Assembly (NCBI GenBank): GCA_012934845.2
Contig: WNNJ02000931.1
Coordinates: forward strand, 1-64,000
Direction of reading: 5' to 3'
Origin: Pomphorhynchus laevis
Lineage: Eukaryota; Acanthocephala; Palaeacanthocephala; Echinorhynchida; Pomphorhynchidae
Length of the DNA stretch: 64,000 nt
Positions 46,401 through 58,400 of the stretch are shown here, piece by piece. The notes beneath the pieces were generated by a model that did not search any database, was not told the DNA's origin, and saw nothing but the letters and a program-made list of their open reading frames with translations. Numbering within the stretch: position 1 is the first letter of the stretch; each line of letters begins with the position of its first letter. The translations under genes and the position numbers were made by a program.

Positions 46401-49400
46401 AAAGTAACTAAACCATTCCTTTTATTCAAACTCTTTGGTTAAATGCTAGCTAATCTAGTTGTATCCATAACAAATTAGATTTATTAGCCTAGAGTGGATG
46501 GAATGTCAGTGGGTATACAACACGCGGTCAATGCTCAAAATTTACTACATGGAGATAAGCCATATCAAGGTGTTCATCACTTTCCCGTTCTTCCACCGGC
46601 AAGTAATTGTATACAATTGTTTAAATTGCTAATTGAAAATGTCATTTTATCTATTTTTATCCGATTTTTACATTTAAAAATTAGATAAAATGCTGCAATA
46701 TATAATTTCCAAAATATTGCTAATTTATTTATGGATCATGATTTAGTTATAAAATAAAATCATTGTTAAATGACTTTTTGTGTTTTATGTCCATACAAAG
46801 TTTATGCCTAAATGACATGGTTAACTTATTATTAATGATATATTAATAATATTACTTGTATTAATATTAACGAGTCTGCTATAAATTGGTTGTTAACTCA
46901 TAAAAATCATTTACTTGTCAAAGGAGAGATATAATATAAATTTTATTAAAATCGAATTTTCGATAGCTAACTGACACCACCATAAAGATAAAATTACATT
47001 AAACAGTTTTAAAAAATTGCTATGAAGATTATCGCAGAATTTCAAACGATTAGTTGTGCCTCTTATTTCATCAAAACATCAAACTTAAATTCACAATGAA
47101 CACCAAAATGAACAAAAACAACGGAAAGTTGTCGAACTGAAACGAACATGTCGGAGGTTCAAAGCAATTGCAATCCCAGCAAAATTCCTTACGAAAAGTC
47201 AAAATTCAACGTAAAATATCAGGTATTCTCAGATGATACACACTGTAAGCAAAAGGTTAGTTCTGTTTCTATTGTTTGTGACGATGAGAAGTTACTTCCC
47301 CCATTCCCAAACTTACAAATTTGGGTATTATAAAGATTTCAAAACCCGTTGAGAGGCATTTATTATTCAATATTTTCCTCGGGAAATTTTCTACGGAACT
47401 TAAAAATAGAGTTGCTTTTAACTGTGTCCGATACAGTGAATCATAAATAAATATTTCTTTTGCATCGCCCGAGTATCTTAAAAGCTATTCTGTATTTTTT
47501 GAATCCAATTTGTCCGAATTTGGATCTTTTGAACAAAAATCAATCATGGCCTCGGTCAAGATATCGAATCTCCCGGCCCACCTAGAAGATGCTGATATTG
47601 CATTACTAAAAAGTAAATTCAATATTTCCAGTCTTCGCCAACTTAAGGGAAATAATGGCTTCCCCTTAACGATCGCTTTCGGTTCTGCGGCGATTGATCA
47701 TGCTAAGATACTCGGCAGATCAGCTAATAATCGCTTTTTGGGCTTCAATTTATCATTTAAAATAGTTGACAGGGAAGAGTTTACATACCCCCATTGTAGT
47801 CGGTGCCATAAGTGGGGGCACTGGGCTTCCAGCTGCACCCTACCGACTACATGTGGGGTGTGTAGCTCCTCATCTTGCCTGGCCGTAATAGACGGCTGTA
47901 AATGCTCGGCCCTCCCTTCCTGCTCCAATTTCGGGGGGGGGGTGTCACCCTGCCTGGAGCAGGATGTGTAACGTCTTTAAAGATTACGCCAACAAATTCT
48001 GTTCAACAGCTGCCAAGAAGCCGGCCTCTTTTTCCGAAGCAGCTGCCTTGCCTTCTAACGTCGGGTCAAGAATGACGGACGTTAACATCTTTAGAGCCAT
48101 GAACATCCGTGCCGCGGTGAATAAGAAACAGACTGAGGAATTAGTCAAGTCTCTGCTCGGTGCCCTCCTCACGGCACCGGATGTTCCGATTAACGCAGTA
48201 ATATTGTCTTTAAAGAAAAGGGGGGCTTCGGCCAATCCTCCCATCCCACCTTTAAATATTGGGAAACTATTGAAGGCTAAGGCTAGAAGGGAGAAATGAA
48301 GATGCAGCCCAGGGGCAGGTACCTACCCTGGACGGAGCTGGTGGCGGGAAGTGAAACCTTCCTGCACTTAGCTCTGTATAGGAAGGCAATCCCCCAATCC
48401 AACTAATCCATCAGAATGCAGAGTACTCGTGAGCCTTTTTCACTGAATATCCTTCAGTGGAATTCGGGAGGTGCTTCTGCCCTTAGACTTTTATCTGGTA
48501 GATATGCAGATGTTATAGTCCTTCAGGAGACGCAGTATATCCGTCTTCCCCAGGATATTACTCGATTTATCTCAAAGCATATATGTTCCCACTGTACTCC
48601 GTACATAACCCACCTCACTCCTCTTCATCTCAAGGACTCTTGACCTTATTTAAGTGCTCCTTAAGGTCGTCCCTCCTATTAAACTACTCATGTCCAGTTA
48701 TGTCTTGTTTAGTAGTTTCACTCAGTAAAAACGGTAAACGCCTCAGTCTAGCCAACGTCTACATTCGTCCAGGGGAAATTCACAAGAAACATGACCTCCT
48801 GGATAGTATTATTTACAGTGGTTATGACATGATACTTGGGGATTTCAACGACAAAACTGGTCGTTGGATCAATGCAGCACTTCGCAGAGCTAGGAACGGT
48901 TATCTTATTCACAAACCCCTATCCCCTACCTTTCATTGCACATCATCAAATTCTATCCTCGACATTTTACTGTTTCACTCGAGGTGGTTGTTAAAACCCC
49001 TTTGCACGGAGCGGTCGCGCCAGCAATTGTCCACCTCTCATGACCTAATTCGTTGGAGAATTGAGGAAGATACGTTGCTTTGAAGGAGGTTTTACTTTGA
49101 TCCGATCAGAGTGGCTTTCTTTCAAGCGGCTATCCAACTCTTTCCCAGAATAGGAAATGAGAGTATGACCGAATTTAATACCTACCTCTTTTCGCAAGCT
49201 AACGCGATTTTATCGACTACTTATAAAGGTCGTATATACAATCCCACTCCGACGAAACTCAAGGTCCTAGCGAAATTGCTGAACCTCCCTAATCTCTCTG
49301 TTTCCGCCAGACAGGCTCTCTCGAATGAATACTGGAGCACTAGATATAGGTTCCAGCTGAGTAGGGATAGGACAAGTATTGCTCGCCTTAATCCTTCTCA

Positions 49401-52400
49401 GTATAATTTCTGGAAGATTTTCAAGAAGGATAAGTTTGTTTGCTGGAAGGATAGAGCATTCGGTTGGATAAGGAATGTAGGCCTTGATAAAGTTTTGGAG
49501 GAGTCACTAGCCCTACACAACTATGGAGCCACTCAATTACCTTAACATCCCGCCTTGGTGTAACTTCAGGAGTAGGGATATATCTGTAACGGATATCTTT
49601 AACTCCTGGGGTCCACTCCCGGGCACCTCCAAATCCGTCGCTCCACTTTATTTTCTGATCTGTCAGCTTTTGACAGCTGATCAGAGAAGAGAGGTTACCG
49701 TCACAATGCTTTTAGCCTCCCCATTCGATGTAGCATGCATCAATATTAGTAAGCGTGTTTTTATTCCTAAGAAAAAATCCTGCTCATGCCCTAAAGATCT
49801 GCGACCGATTTCGATTCAAAATGCCCTCGTGCCAATTTACGGAAAAGCGCTTGCGCTTAAAATCCGCGACCATCTGAGTGAGCGTAATTTGATCCCTCTA
49901 GGTTTTCATGGGGTCGTTAAAGGTCGCTCGGTCCATTCAGCAGTAGGTGAAGTGGAACAGTTTTGTCGGGAGAATAACCATCGTTTAGTTGTGGCTTTTT
50001 TCCTTGACTTTTCTGCTGCATTTGACCGCATCTCTATTCCTTTTGTGATCTCTTCTTTCAGGTCCCTCGGGTTGTCTGCGAGAATTGTGAACAGGGTGGA
50101 GATTCTGCTATACACCAAGCGATTTTATTATGAAGATGACCCTGATGCGCGTCAGTTCTATCCTATTACGGGTGTTCCTCAAGGTTCACCTCTTTCTCCT
50201 ATCTTATATCTTGCTGCATCCATTAACCTATTCAAAATATTTAAACGCGAACAACGTCTTGTGGTGTACGCTGATGACACCACAGCCCTGTTCACTGGAC
50301 ACAGGTGTAATGACGTAGTCTCTGACATCAGCCGCTTCTTTTTAAGATTAAAAGACCAGTTGCCTAGATCCAACCTTGTTCTAAACTCCGCTAAATCGCA
50401 GGTGGTCGTTTTTCATGGCACCCCTGCAACAAAGAAAAAACTTAAGAGACTAGCACTCTCTCCGCTCTCCTCCATATTTGCCTCTGAACCACTCCTTACC
50501 TTCACAAGTCGAATAAAATACCTGGGGTTTACCGTTACGGTGAACTGGTCGGCGAAAGCCGACCTGGATAGACTCAAACGTATCTTGAAGAAAGCTAGGT
50601 GGGCCCTAAAACGGGCTCAGCATCTGTCATTGAATGGGAAAACCCAGGTGCGCCTTTGGGGCACTTGGGCTATCTCGGGATTAGTCTTCTTTTTGAGTGG
50701 ACGTCCCCCAGAGCAAAGGCTAAGGTTTCTTAAGCTCCTCGTCTCTCGTTTACCCAGCTAGTCCGCGCCGATTGGATTCTTCGTGTGGGGGGGGTGAAAG
50801 ATCGCGGGTTGTTCAGTCGGAAATCCGCGTTTTGGATCGGTTGGTGGGCTCAGATCCCCCTGAATCTGAGGCCGTAAAGAAGTGGCATGAAGACTACATG
50901 GCACATGGTGATGACGAAGATGTTGAAGATGATTTGAATTGGTTTTGTTGTCTTCCATTAACATTTATTTTCGTTATTTTGTTATTTAATAAAATCTTAT
51001 TGTTATAAAAGCAACGGAGATAAAAACAGCAAAGCAATAACAATGACAAAAGAAACACAATTCAAAACAAAATTAATTGTAAAATTGATTAAAAACAGTA
51101 AAATTGTAAGATTAATTTAATAATTTTAAATAAAAAATAAACTATAACACGATAAAGAACAAACGTCAATTCCAAAATATTTGGTATTAAATGAATATCG
51201 GGTTTATTATGACTTTTTTTACATTTTATCACACATTACAATAAAGACGTTATTGTATATCAAATACTTCGTGATTATTATGATAGGGTGTATATAGATG
51301 GATATTAATCACATAATTGTGGTTAATTGTCAAGTCCTTTTAAGTTATTGTGCAGATAATGTTTTATACATTTATCTTATAATAAATGTTATATATTGTA
51401 ATTTATTGTATATATCTCATTATGGATTTATAATAGGATTATATATATAAATATATTAAAAATTAGTTATATATTAATACGTGAATAAATATATTGGTGT
51501 AAATTAAATGGAAAATGAATATCCACCAATAATCTCAAATTATAAACCGTTTTAGATAATAATATTGACATTATTAGAGTATACAACTCAAATACATAAA
51601 AATGTATTTTTTAACTCGAATATGTATTGGAACCTTAGCAGATACTGCATTAAGTATATTTCGGTTATTGTCAAAGCACCAAAGGATTTATTGTTGATAT
51701 TTTTAAAGATCTGGCATTTGTTTTTTATATTTTAAATTTTTTAAGATGAAGCTTATATTTATATTCAGGAAATATTCAAAAGTTATTTACAATTTTACTC
51801 GATTTTTGGTTCGATACGATATCTTGTGAACTGGCTGTTTGCAGTAAATGAGGATCAAGCAAGACATGTATTCACAGTGGATGAGACTTGACTATAAAGC
51901 TATTATTGAGTCTTGATTAATTCTGTGTTTAAGATTAAAGTAGCTACGGCAGTTTATTAATCAAAATTAGGAAAACTATATTGACATTATTAGTGTATAC
52001 AACTTAAATAAATGTATTTTTAACAATCTTTTTTATACAAAAATGCGACAAATCTTATTTAAGAATCTTATTTAGGAATTGGTGGCAGCAAGAAAGCAAA
52101 TTTGTCAATTACAGAAAGATATCGAATTAAAACAGAAAGAGGAAGAAGATGCGTTGTTTCAGGTTTATATGTTATTAAATTACTTAAAATAATAGCTATC
52201 CTTTTAGTATAAGTTATATCCCATTATTTATGTCTTAACTATAAATTAGCTTTTGCTACCTTTTGTAAATATTTCAAACTTTGGTTTCTAATTAAAATCT
52301 ATGTTGAATGATTAATTTAATTAATTATTTAGTTTAATTTAATGATAAAATAAATCTGATCTTTTAATTCACGTAAAATTATTTTTAATTATATTTTAAT

Positions 52401-55400
52401 TTCCATTTCACAAGATTATTTAACAAGAGGGTACGAAAATAGTAGCTTATTCACTGTTTAATAGAAAATCTATTTTATCATTTTCCAAATTTAATCGCTT
52501 TCTTAATTTTTAATTTATAAATTATCGGTTGATTACCGATTGCAATTTTTATTTCAAATTTAACCAACTGTCTGTGTGTCTACTTTGTGAACTTTTATTC
52601 AGAAATTTTTGGAAGAGCGGCGAAGAGAAGAAGAACGTATAGAAAAAGAGTTAGACAGCGAATGGAACCATAACTTACAAGAACTCCGGATGAAGTATGA
52701 AAATGGTGGAAATAATCATGCTGATGTAAGTATTAAACGTTGGTATTAATGTATTAATAATATTACTGTAATTATTAGAAGCATCGAATAATAAATTTAC
52801 AATTTAAATAATAATACTGTAAGCATATTTTTGTAATTTTAAATAAATGATATTAGACAGTTTTTAAATAAAGAATTTTGATATGTTATCCGTCGAATAC
52901 TTACATAAGGTAATTTAATGTTAATAAACTTTATAATAAATTTATATATAAATTTTATATTTACTTATTTATGTAAATAAATAAATAATAATAAATAAGT
53001 AAATTATTACTTCACATTCTTGGTCTATTATTTACTGCGAATTTGTCCTGGCATGCACACTTTGTCGCAGTTTATATAACTTAGTTGATAACTTAGTTTA
53101 TATAACTTAGTTGATACAACGTCTGTTATTTATTAGTCAATTCAAAAAAATGACGTTTATGTTGAATTTCAATTTTGTATTTTAACTTCATTTTAATTAT
53201 AGAAAATCTAAAAACAATTATTAATTTTATTATTTAATTTTTAAATTTTGATTTAGCATTATTTTGTTTTGTTTATTTTATAATTATATTAAATACGTAG
53301 ACTCGGTCAGCTGATTTGATTTATAGAAAATTTCTTTCACGACTACTTCTACCTGAATTCAAATCACTTGGATGTTTAATATATGATCTCCTAATAGTGT
53401 ATGTTTCTCTTATTCGTAATGTACTCACATATATACTCATATTCACAATTTATTATCCTCCGGTAATCTCTGACTTCTACAAGTAATTTTGCAAGTCGAA
53501 TTTCAGCTACATTTTTTGAACTACTTTATGATTTAAAATATACGCTATTCTTTAAATGTGTGAACAACATCAGTTTTTTTTATTTAATATAGGAGTCCAA
53601 CCTTTTCTTGATGATCCAGGTGCGCCTTCGGGACACCTGGGCTATTTCGGGATTTGTGTCTTATTTTCGAGAGAACGTCCCCCAGAGCAAAGGCTAAGGT
53701 TTCTTAAGCTTCTCGTCTCTCGTTTACCCGGCATAGTCCGTGCCAACTGGACTCTTCGGGGGGGGGTGAAAGACCCCGGGTGGTTTAGTCGGAAGTTGCC
53801 GTGTTGGATCGTTTGGGGTGCTCAGACTCCCTTGGATTTGAGGCCGTAAGTGCAGGGAAGACAAATAAGAAGCAAAGAAGATATTATTGTCAAACTCTTA
53901 TTATGTCTTATACTATTTATTTTGGATGTTTTCTGTGTTAGTTAACAAAGTCTTTATTTATTTATTTAGAAACATTATCAACATCATCAACACAATAATA
54001 TAAAGAATAAATTTAAACTCTTAAGTGGCAAATTTTTATGGATGGATAATAAATAATATACTTTGTATTAGAATAAGATACTAGATAGTTATTTCAGAGG
54101 AAATACATCATTAGCATGTATTTGGCCCCGCTGCTATGTTGGGTAGAGGAGTTAGGGGCCGAAACCTGATAGCATAGCAGTTCCTCTGATGACCTCTAAT
54201 TCTTATTCTGATACAACGTCTGTTATTTATTAGTCAATTCATAAAAATGACGTTTATTTTAAATTTCATTTTTTATTTTAACTTGATTTAAATTATAGAA
54301 AATCTAAAAACAATTATTTATTTTATTATTTAATTTTTAAATTTTGATTTAGCATTATTTTGTTTTGTTTATTTTATAATTATATTAAATACGTAGACTC
54401 AGTCAGCTGATTTGATTTATTAAAAATTTCTTTCACGACTACTTCTACCTGAATCCAAATCACTTGGATGTTTATTATATGATCTCCTAATAGTGTATGT
54501 TTCTCTTATTCGTAATGTACTCACATATATACTCATATTCACAATTTATTATCCTCCGGTAATCTCTGACTTCTACAAGTAATTCTGCAAGTCGAATTTC
54601 AGCTACATTTTTTGAACTATGATTTAAAAAATACGCTATTCCTTAAATGTGTGAACAACATCAGTTTTTTTATTTAATATAGGAGAACCTTTTCTTTATG
54701 ATCATTGTTTCATTGTAGCTATAACAATGAAATATGCTGTAGTACTACACAAAATATTTTTCTTCAATTCAAAATTTGAACAATTCACATTCCAAAAAGT
54801 TTTAAGATCCAAGTATTAAATTCTTAAATAGTAATTAATTATCTTAATAAATTATCTTATATAATTTATAAATGATAAATTATCTTTCGTAGGTGCCTCG
54901 TCGTCACCTACGAGATTGGTTTCTTGAGCACGGACGCAATATGCACACCCAGGAATAGTTAAATGTGCCGTTACATAACATGCTAGGAAGGCTGGCCACT
55001 GCTAGATATTGACTCGGCAAAGATTGTGTTGATTCAACCTAACCGAAAAACTAGGGTTGCCTAGGAATCACTATTGATTAAGTCCTATGAGCAGAAATGT
55101 TTAAAGGGCAATACTGGAAGTTATGAAATATGCTTATATTAATATATGTTTTGCCGTGATTGTCTTCTTTGTATTTTGGCTTTTATGATGTCTTATTTCG
55201 ATCTAATTTAAATATATTTGTAGTTGATTCTATTGTCTCTGAAATTTCAATTGTATTGTTTAATTGGTAAATTTGTATTATATGTTTTCTTTTGATTGCA
55301 TTGAATTTATTTTGAATTACTAATTGTTTTTGTTTTGTTGGTTTTTATATATTTTATATTTTTGATTGCAATACATACTCGTTTCTGCTCAGTGTATTTT

Positions 55401-58400
55401 TATTCTCTTCTTTGAACTAACCGATGTGTAGCTGTTTTCCTGAAACAGTATGAAAATGCACAAAGTTTAACAGCTACTGAAATAATTCCTGATTATGAAC
55501 ACAGTTGGGTTCGAAAATTTAAATAAACCTTTTTCGATTTTGCTAAAATAAAAATTATGATTGCCCAGCTGTTTTTTATTCAATAATATTATTACTTGAT
55601 AGACTATTGACTATTGATTGAAAAAGTCGTCATTATTAAAAGAGATGGCTGGATATGAGATATGGTAAGTTTTGCAAATCAGATCTTTCGTGGCATAGAT
55701 CATATAAAAGGTACAACGTCTGTAAAAAGCCGTTGTCATAAGTGGATTAACTGCTAAGAGTTTGATTGTAAATTGTTCCACATGATTTTCAAAACCTTGA
55801 ATTTACTAAAGATATGTTGGTATTCTATTAAGAATTAATTGCATGCGGATTATTTACGCCTCGAAAGAAGACATTTTTAAATATGGGATATTTTTGTTAT
55901 ATAGTAGAAATAGCAAATATTGCTAGTTATTAATAAATCTGGAATGTTAATTCTTCATCAGGTCATAACATACGTTGCTAGTCATAATTGAATCTTAAAT
56001 CTTCATTCTTTGTCATATCTTATCATCCTTGAGAGCGTTTTGCCTAACGCTGTAGCAAAGATGGTCGTAAGTTTTAAGCGGTGAGCAAGTGCTGTATGTA
56101 CGAATTTTTATATTTGAAAATATTTTACAATTGACTATTGATTGAAAAAGTCGTACATTACATTGTTCTTTCAACAATAAAAGTTATTGCAAACTATAGT
56201 TGTAAGTTTATGAAATTATGTAATATTATTAACCATTGGATAATGTCCGAAAATAGGATTTTTTCTATGGTTTTTTCAAATATCTAAAGAATTTGTTTTA
56301 TGATAATTTAGTTTTATTTGTTAATACCCAAAATGTGAATACCAATTGCGTTATTTTCTGAAATGATCACGAGCAGAAAAAATAAATTGACTTGCTATTG
56401 AATATAAATGAAACACTATTATGATATTATAGGTAATATCCAAATTCCAAGAAGAAAAGAAATACTTAAAAAATAATCTGACAATTAAACGAAGTGAAAA
56501 ACGAAGGTCGATCAAACAATGTTTGCTTGAACAAGAAAGGAGGGAGACAACAGAATTAGTAGCACGACAAAGTAAAGAAATGTTAAAATTAATGGAAAGA
56601 AATCGAATCGAAATAATGGTATCTGATAAATTTAAATTAACATAATGTTATCATAAATCTTAATTATAATCGATAATTATAAATATAATAAGACTTATTT
56701 GTTCTATCAATAAATTAATTTCAAAAGTTTAGTTTCCTGAAATTAAAAAATTATAACTTTTAATTCAAACTTGTTGCTAGATATATGAAGGGCAATGAAT
56801 CACGAATATGTCGATCACAAAAGCGCTTTCTAGTATTAAGGAAATGAAAAATTAATGATTTTTTAAAAAATCGAAGAAAAATAGAAATAACTGAAAGTAT
56901 ATAACCACATCGTATACCCTAATCACTTCATCCGACTGACGATGACTGCTGGGTGGTTAGCCGGCAGCACTCATTAGTAGGCTGAACTACCATCATTCGT
57001 TTCGGCTCCCTTGTGATATATTAAAAATTTTAATATATCACAAGGCAGCCGAAACGACTGATGGTAGTTCACCCTACTGATAAGTGCTGCCTGATACCAT
57101 CAGCTCGTCTAGGAGTGATAATGAAGTCTGCTCTACTTGTAATCGAACTCAGGTTTTTGGCATCATCTACAATTATGAAACTGAAGCTTATTTGCTCCCG
57201 AGCACAGTTTAAGACAGTCAGATATAAAATTATATATATGTATAATTATATGTAAATATATATTTATCAATATATGTAAATAGCTATTGTCATATATTTT
57301 GTTTAAACAAATCAAATATGATGTTTTGCTAACGATTGCATGTATTGCATGTTACAAATTATGTATTCCAAAATGTCGCTTTTTCAGAAATTGGCATTAT
57401 TTCTTCGATATAAATTGAAATAAATAACACAATTTGAAATAAAATAATTTTAATTAAAATTTTATTTATACAATATAATTTTAAATAATTTTAAAGTAAA
57501 TATTTGTATTTAATGTCTTTTATATTTAAATTTTTATTATTCTAATTAAAAAATAACTTTTTTACTTGTTTATAGTAAACAAGTACCTTTTTAAGCACAT
57601 AATATAGCAAATAAATGGTAATTTGTAGCAAATAAATAGTAATTTATAACATAAATAAATGGTTGATAGCAAATAAATGGTAATTAATTTTTATTTTACT
57701 TATTTTTCAGATAATTTCTTTATATTTTTAGATGAAACTTTTAAATTAAAAGTTTTTTATATTTTAGTAAAAATAAATTCTGAATTAACTTTTGTTTATA
57801 CTTTTTACTTTTAATAAAACTTTTATTATCACATTTTCTAGAGAAAGCAAGGAATTCCTGTTGTATTTAAGAATCCCCCTCCACCATTACCGCTAACAAA
57901 AAGGAAAATAGATCTATATCCAAACGCAAATGTTTTAAAATACGTAGATGAAATCGCAATAAAGGTAATTTGTAACAACACATTGTTGTATATATAGAAC
58001 AATTACAAAAACAATAAAAAAATTATAATTGTAATTAAAATTATAAAAAATTGTATTCGATTTAGTAATCATCGAACTTTATTTAAATCATGCATGGGTT
58101 GAAATGACTCAGCCATACCAAGATTCAAATGGCATCTATACTCAATTGATTAAAAATTAGAAGTTATTTTAATCTACATAATTTAAGGTATTCACTGTTG
58201 CTGGGACCTTCGAGGAGTACTTGTTCCTATTTCTGTGATTTATATATGAAAGTCGTGAATCAAAGTCCAGTCTCTCAAGCAACACCATTTTCTATAAATG
58301 CCGAATTTCGTAACAAATCATGGACCCTTATTTACTCAGCACATCCGTGCACCACCATTATACATGTCGTGTCCATTAAGGGTCCAAAGAGTGCAGTGGC

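Larger units (their letters stand above)
47091..51010 (+). mobile_element. LINE A copy 4, near full length, I/R1/Jockey superfamily
   Basis: 5' end near 47091, ORF1 47148-48297, ORF2 48416-50877, 3' UTR to about 51008. Inserted in hillarin intron 2, same strand as the gene. Endonuclease, RT and zinc-knuckle regions are all present but each ORF has frameshifts, so it is recently active at best and now dead. Two runs of G near 47935 and 50786 lie at frame breaks. The 3' end is 'aataaaatcttattg', with no poly(A); sister copies end in TTA/TTTA-rich tails. Confidence 0.93.

Noticed and set aside
47148-47333. Open frame first considered as a hillarin exon
   Set aside because: It aligns with the ORF1 N-terminus of the LINE A copy at 32439 (same ending LLPP-P-L), so it belongs to the LINE.
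51860-51900. FTVDET-like stretch recalling a mariner transposase
   Set aside because: Too short, followed by a stop, and no terminal inverted repeats seen.
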